This document shows, piece after piece, positions 6,099-13,299 of a stretch of DNA of 13,523 bases; within the stretch, counting starts at the first letter, position 1, and each line of letters begins with the position of its first letter. A program made the translations under genes and the position numbers. The notes beneath the pieces are model-generated. The model was not told the origin of the DNA, did no database searches, and saw nothing but the letters and a program-made list of their open reading frames with translations. Source of the DNA: Anaerozeibacter quisquiliarum (lineage in GTDB: Bacteria; Bacillota; Clostridia; Christensenellales; Aristaeellaceae); the NCBI GenBank assembly GCA_051162045.1, contig JBISDI010000058.1; one strand, 5' to 3'.

Positions 6099-8105
6099 TT
6101 AATGGCCAAGACTCTTCAGAGTTTCAATCATGGGGAGCAGTCGGTCGGTTGCGAGACCTTCTAAATCTACGACAGGGATATCAAACAACCAATAGTCCCC
6201 TGTCGCGTGGTTTTCGCCCTCACACCATACATCCAGACTGCCTCCGTCGTTAAAGTAAAACTGCGTTGCAAATTCGGGGGCATCCATGCTCTCCGCAAGT
6301 TTTTTATACGCCGCCGCTTTGAGTTCTTCGGGGATTTCACCTTCAACCCCTACGAGTGTCAGACCGAATTTGCCATCAACCACCAGTTGCTTGAACGCGT
6401 CCTTGTCCTTTATGAAACCCCACAGATCCCCCGCATACAGATCGCCCGTCGTCAAGCTGAAAAGCTGTGCCCGTACGGAATTGACGGGGTAGGCCGCTCC
6501 CGCAGTATAGGCGGTATTGTAGGTCCTTATGCTCAGCAAATCCCCGGCAACAACTTCAAAAACAGGCGCAATATCGTATGTGGTATCGCTCTGGGCAGCA
6601 AGCGTCGGCCAGAGGCAGAAGGCTTTCAATCCTTCGTTAAGCTTCGCCTGTACGCTCTCGTCCGCCAGCCCGCTCACTTCGATATAACGCGCCTGCGTGA
6701 CGTCGTCGCCGTAGTTTTCAACGGCTTTTTCCGCAAACGTCACATGGTCCAAAGCATTTGCCGCCGGAGCGGTTTCGCCGGTTGCGGCATTTTCGCCTTC
6801 GGCCTTGCCGGCGCTTGAGCTGATGTCGCTCAGCGAGCCGTCCTCCATAAAACTGTACAGCGCGGCCGTATCCTTATCGCCGGTGGTGATGACCGCAAAC
6901 GTGCGGGTGGCGTCCAGACGATCCGTATTGTGATCGATCCAAGTTCCGGAGTTGATGTAGTATTTCCCTTCGCCCGCGCCCTGACACATGGGCACATGGG
7001 TATGGCCGAACACGACCACGTCCACGCTTTCGTCCGGGTTATCCAGATACTGCGCCTTTGCTTGCCTGAAATAGTATTCCCAGTCCAAGGTTCCGGCTAC
7101 CGCCTCAATGAAGCTGTTGGGAACCTTGATATTGTTGAGGGCCTGACGCTCGGCCCATGTGCGTTGAACATTCTTAAACAGCACCGGCGCGGAAATCGTT
7201 CCGTCCTCCTGCTGAGCCGGATAGAAATCCAGGTACGTATACGCATCGTCAAATCCGGCGATGTGCATATCGAATATCTTCTCGTCAAGGCCCTCGTTGG
7301 GCGTCATCCGCGCGGAGATGTCCTTGAGAAGCGAGTAATAGATATAAGCGCCGTACTGATCCGTATCGGTCTTATCCGGCACGCTCGTTACCACCGGCAG
7401 ATCCTTCGCAACCTTCGGACGACCCTCCAGCACCCACGTGGCGGCATAGCGGGCGTAAAAATACCCCGCGGGCAAAATGGTATCGTCATTGCCGCACAGC
7501 TCAGCATTGGAGACCGTGTCCGGCGCGGAAAACACATCGTAGCGATGGCCGTGCTCGATAACGACTTCGTTTCGGTCGCCCGTATAATAAGCGCCGAGTC
7601 CTTCGGCATCCCTGGCCTGAACGATGTTGGGGATCGCTTCCTGCAAAACGTCGGCCTCCAGCGTCATATCATGGTTCCCGATCACGTAAACCAGCTTTAT
7701 CCCGCTGTCGATCACGTTGTTCAACTCGTCGATTACGGCCTGATTGGTGGCGATCACGTCCTTGTAAAACTGGCCTTGATCCGTGTAGCTGGGATAATAG
7801 ACGGGCAAAAACCACTCGTCCAGAAAATCGCCGGCGATTACCAGTTCTCGCACATCCGTAGTGCTTTGCAGGCGCCGCAAAAACTCAATGAGCAGCGGAC
7901 GGTTTTTCAGCGTCTCGGTATAGCGGTCATCGATGCCGAGGTGGATGTCGCTTATGACGACGATCTTGTCCCTTGTGCCGCCGGCTTCCCACAAGGCCGC
8001 GGCGCCCTTCGGCGCTTCGGCTTTCGCCGGGTATTCGGTGGTGAACAGTGCCAGAGAGATCACCATGCTGAACGCCAGCAATAAAGAAAGGATCCTCGTT
8101 TTCAT
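6099..8105 (-). CDS. Secreted calcineurin-like metallophosphoesterase, two-domain
   Basis: 668 residues. A signal peptide (about 1-31, ending PAKAEA) is followed by a full metallophosphoesterase fold with every metal-binding block: DIH (D53/H55), GDFLDE (D93), GNHD (143-146), GHRYD (186-190) and GHTH (367-370). It should hydrolyse a phosphoester outside the membrane with two metal ions; the substrate is unknown. After a Gly/Ala/Glu-rich linker (about 430-452) comes a C-terminal region (about 455-668) with the look of the RsiV/PdaC-type DUF4163/DUF3298 fold: LLSIRTYNTAYTAGAAYP, LFSLTTGDLYAGDL, then a C-terminal FYFNDGGSLDVW. That second call is tentative. Start: GGAGG lies 8 nt before the ATG at 8105; the ATG at 8111 is too close to it. 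Isoleucine is mainly ATC. Stand-alone gene; the next minus-strand gene upstream is about 190 nt away. Confidence 0.88.
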   Translation of the reverse strand: MKTRILSLLLAFSMVISLALFTTEYPAKAEAPKGAAALWEAGGTRDKIVVISDIHLGIDDRYTETLKNRPLLIEFLRRLQSTTDVRELVIAGDFLDEWFLPVYYPSYTDQGQFYKDVIATNQAVIDELNNVIDSGIKLVYVIGNHDMTLEADVLQEAIPNIVQARDAEGLGAYYTGDRNEVVIEHGHRYDVFSAPDTVSNAELCGNDDTILPAGYFYARYAATWVLEGRPKVAKDLPVVTSVPDKTDTDQYGAYIYYSLLKDISARMTPNEGLDEKIFDMHIAGFDDAYTYLDFYPAQQEDGTISAPVLFKNVQRTWAERQALNNIKVPNSFIEAVAGTLDWEYYFRQAKAQYLDNPDESVDVVVFGHTHVPMCQGAGEGKYYINSGTWIDHNTDRLDATRTFAVITTGDKDTAALYSFMEDGSLSDISSSAGKAEGENAATGETAPAANALDHVTFAEKAVENYGDDVTQARYIEVSGLADESVQAKLNEGLKAFCLWPTLAAQSDTTYDIAPVFEVVAGDLLSIRTYNTAYTAGAAYPVNSVRAQLFSLTTGDLYAGDLWGFIKDKDAFKQLVVDGKFGLTLVGVEGEIPEELKAAAYKKLAESMDAPEFATQFYFNDGGSLDVWCEGENHATGDYWLFDIPVVDLEGLATDRLLPMIETLKSLGH

Positions 8106-8297
8106 GTTCATTTCCTCCCATTCATATTGTCGACTGGATGGTCGGCACGGAGCCACTCAAGCTCCATGCCGGTAAAGGGGATGCCTTCGCGAATGCATGC
8201 CACATTTTCATTGTCTGCCGCCGCCGCCTCTCATGCCACGGCGGGCAGCGGCGCCAGCGCTACGCGCCGTGTCAGGGCAATGCCTAAAGTCTCCTTT

Positions 8298-8534
8298 TCA
8301 TAGCCCATTCCTCGCTTTTTCTACCTGCAGCTGCTTCGGCCAGTAGCATACGCCCACATCCAGCGCGCGGGGTTTATCCAGATGGAAGTCCGCGTAGACG
8401 CAGTACCAACAGGTCTGCTCTGCCGCGCCGCTGCGTGGCGTAAAAGCGGGACAGCTCTGCCTTGGCCAGACGTTGCCGCCGGAATTGGGGGCGGACATCG
8501 CCTGATCTTCTCGCCGTCTATCCGTTCCGCTCAT
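8298..8534 (-). CDS. Small Cys-rich protein of unknown function
   Basis: 78 residues with no signal peptide or membrane helix. The first 40 residues look disordered. The second half holds a compact motif, TCWYCVYADF, then KPRALDVGVCYWPK: a CxxC pair (C42, C45) and a third Cys (C63) set among aromatics, as in small zinc- or metal-binding knuckles; Cys28 could be the fourth ligand. I do not recognise a named family. Evidence that it is a gene: AGGGGGTG lies a few bases before the ATG at 8534, and the Cys/aromatic pattern is not what a random frame gives. After its stop codon there is a free AAAAGGAGA ribosome-binding-like sequence with no ORF behind it, so something downstream may have been lost. 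Confidence 0.6.
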   Translation of the reverse strand: MSGTDRRREDQAMSAPNSGGNVWPRQSCPAFTPRSGAAEQTCWYCVYADFHLDKPRALDVGVCYWPKQLQVEKARNGL

Positions 8535-8648
8535 AAAAACACCCCCTCTCTTCGTTGCTTTCCTGCATAGAGGATAGCATAAAAAGAAGGGGGCGTCTGT
8601 TTCTTGCTTAAAAAGCGCGGTTTTCTACTTAATGTTGTCAGATTCTGG

Positions 8649-8669
8649 AAAAATGACGCTTGACAAGCG
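8649..8669 (-). terminator. Possible terminator after the sensor kinase
   Basis: Read on the minus strand, CGCTT-GTC-AAGCG is a short hairpin (5-bp stem, 3-nt loop) followed after three bases by TTTTT, 16 nt after the kinase stop codon. The stem is short, so efficiency is doubtful. Confidence 0.4.
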
Positions 8670-8684
8670 CGTTTACATCGGTTC

Positions 8685-9941
8685 TCACACCATCAGCCGA
8701 ACCTTGAATATGCCGCCCGAAATCTCACACGCCAGCTCGCCGCCGCATTTCTTCACAAAGTCGGCCACGCTTTGGGTGCCCTTGCCGTGACCCTCCTCGT
8801 GAGATATGGGCAAGCCGTTTTCGTCCAACGCCACCTCGCCGTCATAGGGGTTGCTCAGCTCGAAAATGAGTTGTCCCGCGTTCACGGCGGTAAAACGCAA
8901 CGTGCGCTGCTCCGCAGGCAGGGCGGAGAGGGCGGTAATGGCGTTTTCCATAAGGTTTGATACAGTCATCGCCAGCGAAAGCTCGTCTATGTCGAGCTTT
9001 TCTGGAATGTCCAGCCGCAGCTCGCAGCGAACGCCCCGTTGCCGCGCAAGCTCGGCATAATAGGATACGGCGGCGTTCACCGATACGTTCTGGCAGTAGT
9101 TCTGCGGCTTTTGGGGCAGCGCCTCGCTCTGCCGCCGGATGAGGTCGGCTGCCCTGTCCGCTTCGCCCTGCCGCAGCAGGGAAAGCAGCGTGTTGTTGAA
9201 GTGGCGGCGGTCATGCTGCACGATGCTCATCTGCCGAACGGTCTCGTCCATCAGTGAAAGACGCTGACGGGTAAGTTCCCGGTCGGACTGCATTTTCAGG
9301 TTTTCTTCCCGCAACGCCGCCTCGCGCAAGGTTTTTCTGAGGGAAAGAAAGATTGCGAGATAAACGAGCATCGTCAGCAAAACAAGCAGCAGGAGCGGGA
9401 CGATATCCTCTGTCAGCGTCCGCACCACATCGTCGCTTGCCATGAAGTACCATGCAAAGTTTAAAAAGAGACTGGCCGCAACAAAAAGGTAGACGCTCCA
9501 GTGCTCTGCCGCCTGACGATAGAGAGGACTCAGACGCTTGCGAAACAGCAATATTGCGGCGGCGAACAGGAGAAAGCGCAACACAGTAATGGCGTAATGC
9601 GGATACGGAAACAGCCCGCAGAGGTAGTAGCTTAAAATGACCGTGATGGCATAGACGTTCATGGCCGTGAGGCAGTTGAACAGCCACTGCATGAGTGTTT
9701 CCCGAAAGAGCGGCTTCACGGCGACGCCGACCAGGATGAAAAACAGGATGTCCAGCTTTCCCAGCGTCGTATAGTCGTTGCGCAGATAGAAAAAGACGTT
9801 CAGCGCCAGATCCAACGACACGATCGCCGCCAATGCCACCCACAGCGTCTGCGGACGGTATTTTGGACGTGCCAGCGTAAACAGCAGCTCCGCAAGCATG
9901 GCGTTCGTGACGATGGAGCGAAGGATGTCGTACAGCCGCAT
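8685..9941 (-). CDS. GHKL-family sensor histidine kinase (AgrC-like)
   Basis: 418 residues. About six membrane helices fill residues 1-203, the layout of peptide-sensing kinases such as AgrC and ComD. A coiled linker (203-240) leads to the phospho-acceptor motif VQHDRRHFNN (His243), the HDxRH form of this family. The ATP-binding domain has its N box at NLMENAI (329-335) and a Gly-rich lid at GHGKGTQS (384-391). It would autophosphorylate on His243 and pass phosphate to the response regulator encoded directly upstream. That gene's stop is 2 nt before this ATG, and AGGG within its last codons serves as ribosome binding site, so the two are translationally coupled. The signal is unknown: no AgrB processing peptidase is present in the window. 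Confidence 0.92.
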   Translation of the reverse strand: MRLYDILRSIVTNAMLAELLFTLARPKYRPQTLWVALAAIVSLDLALNVFFYLRNDYTTLGKLDILFFILVGVAVKPLFRETLMQWLFNCLTAMNVYAITVILSYYLCGLFPYPHYAITVLRFLLFAAAILLFRKRLSPLYRQAAEHWSVYLFVAASLFLNFAWYFMASDDVVRTLTEDIVPLLLLVLLTMLVYLAIFLSLRKTLREAALREENLKMQSDRELTRQRLSLMDETVRQMSIVQHDRRHFNNTLLSLLRQGEADRAADLIRRQSEALPQKPQNYCQNVSVNAAVSYYAELARQRGVRCELRLDIPEKLDIDELSLAMTVSNLMENAITALSALPAEQRTLRFTAVNAGQLIFELSNPYDGEVALDENGLPISHEEGHGKGTQSVADFVKKCGGELACEISGGIFKVRLMV

Positions 9942-9943
9942 CC

Positions 9944-10672
9944 TCAGCCCTCCCCCAGGCGATAGCTCATATAGGCGTTACGCACCGCGGTAAACTGCTT
10001 GCCCGAAACCGGCACAAAGGCGCCGCCTTTCATGGCGAAGCCCTCCTTAGAGAGCCGATCCACGCAACTCATGTTGACGATAAAGGCGGCGTGAGGCTGG
10101 ATAAACCGCCGGTCACGCAGCAGCGGCGCAACGTGCTCCGCAAAGCTGCCGGAGATGGTTAAAGTCTCGACCCGCTCGCCGCTTACAAGCGTGTAGAGCA
10201 CGGTATGGCGCACATATTCGCAGCAGACGACAACATCGGCGCAGAGCGTGCGCAGGCCATCCCGCGTCTTGACCGTGACGACGGTTTCCTCGCCAAACCT
10301 CACTTTTTCCGCCGCCAGTTCCAGGGCGGCAAACAGCGTTCGCTTATCCACGGGCTTTAGCAGATAGTGCAGGGGATTGACCGAATATGCGTCCAGCGCA
10401 AAGCCGGGCTCTGTGGTGATATAGATAATCTGCGCGTCGGTGCTGACGCGGCGTATGCTTCGCCCAAGCTCAAGTCCGCTAATCATTGGCATGACCATGT
10501 CGAGCAAGAATATGTGAAAGGGTTCGGCCTCACAGGCCGTCAATAGCGCGTCTGGATGGGTAAACGCCCGAATGTCGGCACTTACGTTGCGCTCGGTCAG
10601 ATATTCATGGGTAAGCGCGGCGATACGCCGAAGCTCGGCGCCAATATCGTCGCAAATGGCTATTCTCAACAT
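9944..10672 (-). CDS. LytTR-family response regulator (AgrA/LytR-like)
   Basis: 242 residues. A receiver domain (1-120) has acidic residues D8/D9, phospho-acceptor Asp58 in FLLDMVMP, Thr86 and Lys106 in LLKPVD, all the expected active-site positions. A LytTR DNA-binding domain follows (about 130-240) with CCEYVRHTVLYT and RFIQPHAAFIVNMSCVDRL. Such regulators bind direct repeats upstream of their targets. The open frame runs 90 codons further upstream, but homology begins at MLRIAICDD, where GAGAGG lies 8 nt before the ATG at 10672, so this start is firm. First recognisable gene of the kinase/regulator operon. No target genes can be assigned; the downstream phosphoesterase and small protein lie in the same direction but probably behind a terminator. 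Confidence 0.92.
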   Translation of the reverse strand: MLRIAICDDIGAELRRIAALTHEYLTERNVSADIRAFTHPDALLTACEAEPFHIFLLDMVMPMISGLELGRSIRRVSTDAQIIYITTEPGFALDAYSVNPLHYLLKPVDKRTLFAALELAAEKVRFGEETVVTVKTRDGLRTLCADVVVCCEYVRHTVLYTLVSGERVETLTISGSFAEHVAPLLRDRRFIQPHAAFIVNMSCVDRLSKEGFAMKGGAFVPVSGKQFTAVRNAYMSYRLGEG

Positions 10673-10869
10673 ATCGGCTGCCTCTCTGAAGCGGTTTTCT
10701 TGCCGGGGTCGGTTGGCTTTGTTGCGTCGGCAGGGATTGCCCGCGAGCGCCCGAAGCAGTTTGCGCCGGGGATGCGTCCTGGTTGGCGGCATTGATGGGC
10801 CCGCCGCTCCGAGACGCCCCATTTGTACGACGCTGCCCGCGCCGGGATATGGCCGCCGATATCGCTCAA
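10666..10869 (-). CDS. Possible leader ORF of the two-component operon
   Basis: A 67-codon frame starting with TTG at 10869. GGGAG lies 9 nt upstream, the predicted transcript start is only about 38 nt away, and the stop overlaps the regulator's start (ATGTTGA). The product is basic and Pro/Arg-rich with three Cys (27, 39, 67), no hydrophobic leader and no family I know. It does not look like an AgrD-type pheromone precursor. It may be a translated leader that couples to the regulator, or a chance frame in a long untranslated leader. Confidence 0.25.
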   Translation of the reverse strand: MSDIGGHIPARAASYKWGVSERRAHQCRQPGRIPGANCFGRSRAIPADATKPTDPGKKTASERQPIC

Positions 10870-10913
10870 CCGCTCCGTCTCCCTTTAGGCACAAAATGAC
10901 ATGATTTAGATTT

Positions 10914-10942
10914 ATTATATACGAATGTCCGCGGTGATTCAA
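10914..10942 (-). promoter_or_regulatory. Sigma-A-type promoter of the two-component operon
   Basis: On the minus strand: TTGAAT (10942-10937), exactly 17 nt, then a perfect TATAAT (10919-10914). The start would be near 10907, leaving a leader of about 235 nt before the response-regulator ATG. Confidence 0.7.
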
Positions 10943-10956
10943 GAACAGGAAGCGTG

Positions 10957-11285
10957 GATAGGCTACAATTCCTTATTATTTCTGTCGAATTTGGGGTTGA
11001 CAAGCCAAATATGATTATGTACAATGCCAACAAGTGGGTGCCGTTTTACGAGGCGTCCGACGGCTGATTTATCGCATGCAGTGACAAGCGGGGCGTTTTT
11101 TAAACTGATAAAAAGGGGGCTTCTGAGCCGCCGCCGGTGAAGCATCTTCACCTTGATAAAAACGGTTTCGGGGGAAAGCGGAGCGTGTTCGTGTTAAAGG
11201 ATGGCGAGAACGTGCTGTAATTCGGTGTAACCGGTAAACTAAAACGGCGGGTTTTTGCAAACAAAAATATCAATGAAATTGTGTT
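10957..11285 (+). pseudogene. Possible gene remnant with three in-frame stops
   Basis: One plus-strand frame reads as protein-like blocks (FGVDKPNMIMYNANKWVPFY, then HLHLDKNGFGGKRSVFVLKD) broken by TGA at 11065, TAA at 11101 and TAA at 11218. Stops at this density are not in themselves unusual for non-coding DNA, so the case rests on the look of the translation. I recognise no family. Otherwise this stretch between the two-component promoter and the next gene holds nothing I can name. Confidence 0.22.
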
Positions 11286-11317
11286 CTCAAGTCTGAAACT
11301 CCGAGTGCATAGAAGTG

Positions 11318-11326
11318 TGGTATCAT
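11318..11326 (+). promoter_or_regulatory. Extended -10 promoter candidate
   Basis: TGGTATCAT, an extended -10 element (TGn before TATCAT), about 55 nt before the ATG at 11382. No convincing -35 box lies 17 nt upstream, which extended -10 promoters can tolerate. Confidence 0.35.
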
Positions 11327-11381
11327 CGCAGAAAAGAACCCCATTCAAGTATTTGCGGATGATGTTTAAGGAGGAGAACAC

Positions 11382-13142
11382 ATGAAATACCTTCGTGCGG
11401 TACTCATGGCCATGTCCGGTCTTTCGAATCAGCCTTATAGACAGGCAGGGGCGCAGGACAGCGCTGTCGTGTCGGGTCTTGGCATTGCGCTGGATGAATC
11501 AACAAAGAGGAATATTGCACAAGCACTGTGGCTGACGCAATACGATGAGAAAGCCATTCCTGAGACTTTGCTGTTGAAAATCAAAAGCGAGAAAAACAGC
11601 AACGCTGCGTTCGCCCAACGCTTCAGGGAACGCCTGGAAGGAATGATGAAGCGGCCGCTTTCTTTCGTTCCATCCAGAAAGGATAGATACCGCTTCCTTC
11701 TTGAACATTCGCAAAGCCTTTCGCCCTCGCAGTTTTATTCGCGCGTACACTATCTTGGCCCGGAATCTGTGATCGGATACGAGCCTGTTCCCGCCGACCC
11801 TCAATTCTCCTTTCCCGCAACCGATGCCCCCCAATGGAGCAACCAGGTTGGCTGGCATTTTTTCGTCGGTAATCTCGTCGATACCTCAGGCAGGAACTAC
11901 GGCGTCCAGCTTATGTTCTGGCAATATGCACTTCTGCCGCCCGCTTTCGCTGCCGAGAGGGGTTTGAGCGAGATCGAAAACCAAGCTGTCGAGATCCACT
12001 TTGCGATAGGCGACGAATCCTCTGGAATCCACTACTGCGCAAATACGGTGATCGTTGCCGGGACGACAGGGCTCATCGATTTCAGTCCAGTGCCGTACAC
12101 CTATTCGGTAGGCCGCAATTCGATCAGATCAACCGATGCCTCCGGATCCATGTTTCCGCTTAGGCTTCAGGCGCGGGGTTGCGACCTGGGAAAGGAATCT
12201 GGCGGCGAGATTGAGATAGACATTTCTCTCAAGGATCTGAAGGGATATTTCCTGCAAGGTGAAAACGGAAGCTGGCCGAGCGTGGACGGAGTCGGAACAT
12301 TGTACTATTCTGCATCTTCGCTGGGAATCGCAGCCGATACACCGAGTTCCCTGCGCATCGGCGGTAGGAAAATAGACCTTGCCGGCGGCTCCATGTGGTA
12401 CGATCATCAATGGGGCACGGGCTTCATGCCTAAGGGCGCGCCTCGGCATGCGGTGATGCGGGCTGTGCAGAACATCACTCAGCCTACTCCGGGCGGGTGG
12501 GATTGGTTCATGTTCCAGTTTCCTGTCGATGAGAGGATCGGATTGGAACGCGAGGTTGCCTTGACGATTTCCGCTCTCCATACGATAGAGAACAAGGCCT
12601 TCTACCGCCAGAAAGGAGAGACTCCTCTCGGTCTCATGACGACACCGTTCATTGGGAAATATATCGATCCTGACAACCGAAGCATCGATGTAAAGGGAAT
12701 CATGAAAGTGGACGAATGGATGAAGAGCACGTCGTCTCCCAATCCGGCCTTGTATCCGCCTACCGGCTATTGGTATCCCAAACGGTACTCGTTCGAGGTT
12801 GAGGGCGAACTGCCTGACGCACTCAAGCGTTTCTGGGGTAGACCCCTCGTCGATAGCGAACAGACTGGTTTTTTCGCAACAGGGCTCCAATACTCCGAAG
12901 GCGGAACCGTGGTGTTCGACGAAAATGGGAAGGAGTTGGGGAGGGGTTTCGCGGAGCATACCGATTACGCCGATACGAGTGAAATTGTGCTCTCCCTGGC
13001 AGGGTTGCCTGTTAATACGGACACCTTGAAGTACCTCGATCAGCCCAAAGTCTCTCTGCCCATGAAAGTATGCAGCTGGTTGTACGCCGTCCTCCATAAG
13101 AAGGAACTCAATCGGATACTGGCGGAGGCGAAAGGGTTATAG
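11382..13142 (+). CDS. CrtC/AttH (lipocalin-like) domain protein
   Basis: 586 residues without a convincing signal peptide. Residues 155-380 match the CrtC/AttH type: VGWHFFVGNLVDTSGRNYGV then QLMFWQ, where relatives usually have EWWY near the start, and later GGSMWYDHQWG (335-345) followed by GWDWFMFQF (372-380), the family's Asp-His and WDWF block. A second beta-rich half (about 390-545) should be the paired lipocalin barrel. The first 110 or so residues are helical and unassigned. Founding members are the carotenoid 1,2-hydratase CrtC and AttH; many others have no known reaction, and no carotenoid genes are visible here, so an enzyme name is not justified. A strong AAGGAGG lies 7 nt before the ATG. 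It stands alone, with a hairpin just after its stop. Confidence 0.75.
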   Translation: MKYLRAVLMAMSGLSNQPYRQAGAQDSAVVSGLGIALDESTKRNIAQALWLTQYDEKAIPETLLLKIKSEKNSNAAFAQRFRERLEGMMKRPLSFVPSRKDRYRFLLEHSQSLSPSQFYSRVHYLGPESVIGYEPVPADPQFSFPATDAPQWSNQVGWHFFVGNLVDTSGRNYGVQLMFWQYALLPPAFAAERGLSEIENQAVEIHFAIGDESSGIHYCANTVIVAGTTGLIDFSPVPYTYSVGRNSIRSTDASGSMFPLRLQARGCDLGKESGGEIEIDISLKDLKGYFLQGENGSWPSVDGVGTLYYSASSLGIAADTPSSLRIGGRKIDLAGGSMWYDHQWGTGFMPKGAPRHAVMRAVQNITQPTPGGWDWFMFQFPVDERIGLEREVALTISALHTIENKAFYRQKGETPLGLMTTPFIGKYIDPDNRSIDVKGIMKVDEWMKSTSSPNPALYPPTGYWYPKRYSFEVEGELPDALKRFWGRPLVDSEQTGFFATGLQYSEGGTVVFDENGKELGRGFAEHTDYADTSEIVLSLAGLPVNTDTLKYLDQPKVSLPMKVCSWLYAVLHKKELNRILAEAKGL

Positions 13143-13145
13143 CCT

Positions 13146-13191
13146 GCCCGCCGCCTTCCCATTGTGTTCGACAAAGTGTCGGCCGGGCTTT
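13146..13191 (+). terminator. Weak terminator candidate after the CrtC/AttH-like gene
   Basis: GCCCGCCG pairs with CGGCCGGGC (one bulge) across a 26-nt loop, then TTT. It is 3 nt after the stop codon. The large loop and short T-run make it weak. Confidence 0.3.
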
Positions 13192-13214
13192 ACGTAAAAA
13201 CCCAATCCGCACCG

Positions 13215-13243
13215 TGTTGATGCTTTGCGTTGAACCATCAACA
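13215..13243. repeat. Perfect 8-bp inverted repeat
   Basis: TGTTGATG, 13 nt, CATCAACA. No T-run follows on either strand, so it is a hairpin or protein-binding site rather than a terminator. Function unknown. Confidence 0.4.
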
Positions 13244-13299
13244 GTTTGAGGATTATACCGGCGGAGTAATTTGCTTAGGCCATTATCGTCGGCGCACTT

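Noticed and set aside
5707..6102. Plus-strand frames of 122-131 codons over the peptidase remnant
   Set aside because: No family resemblance or ribosome binding site; the minus strand carries the HEVGH-containing frame.
6930..8084. Plus-strand frame of 384 codons
   Set aside because: It is antisense to the metallophosphoesterase, whose DIH, GNHD and GHTH motifs show the true strand.
8957..9257. Plus-strand frames across the sensor kinase
   Set aside because: Antisense to the ATP-binding domain of the kinase, whose H, N and G boxes are on the minus strand.
10666..10869. AgrD-type autoinducer peptide
   Set aside because: No amphipathic leader, no clear cyclisation core with acidic tail, and no AgrB gene nearby; kept only as a possible leader ORF.
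10673..10942. N-terminal extension of the response regulator to 332 residues
   Set aside because: The receiver domain begins at MLRIAICDD with its own ribosome binding site, and the extension would start at the promoter -35 box.
12129..13097. Minus-strand frame of 322 codons
   Set aside because: Antisense to the CrtC/AttH-like gene, which has recognisable family motifs and a strong ribosome binding site.
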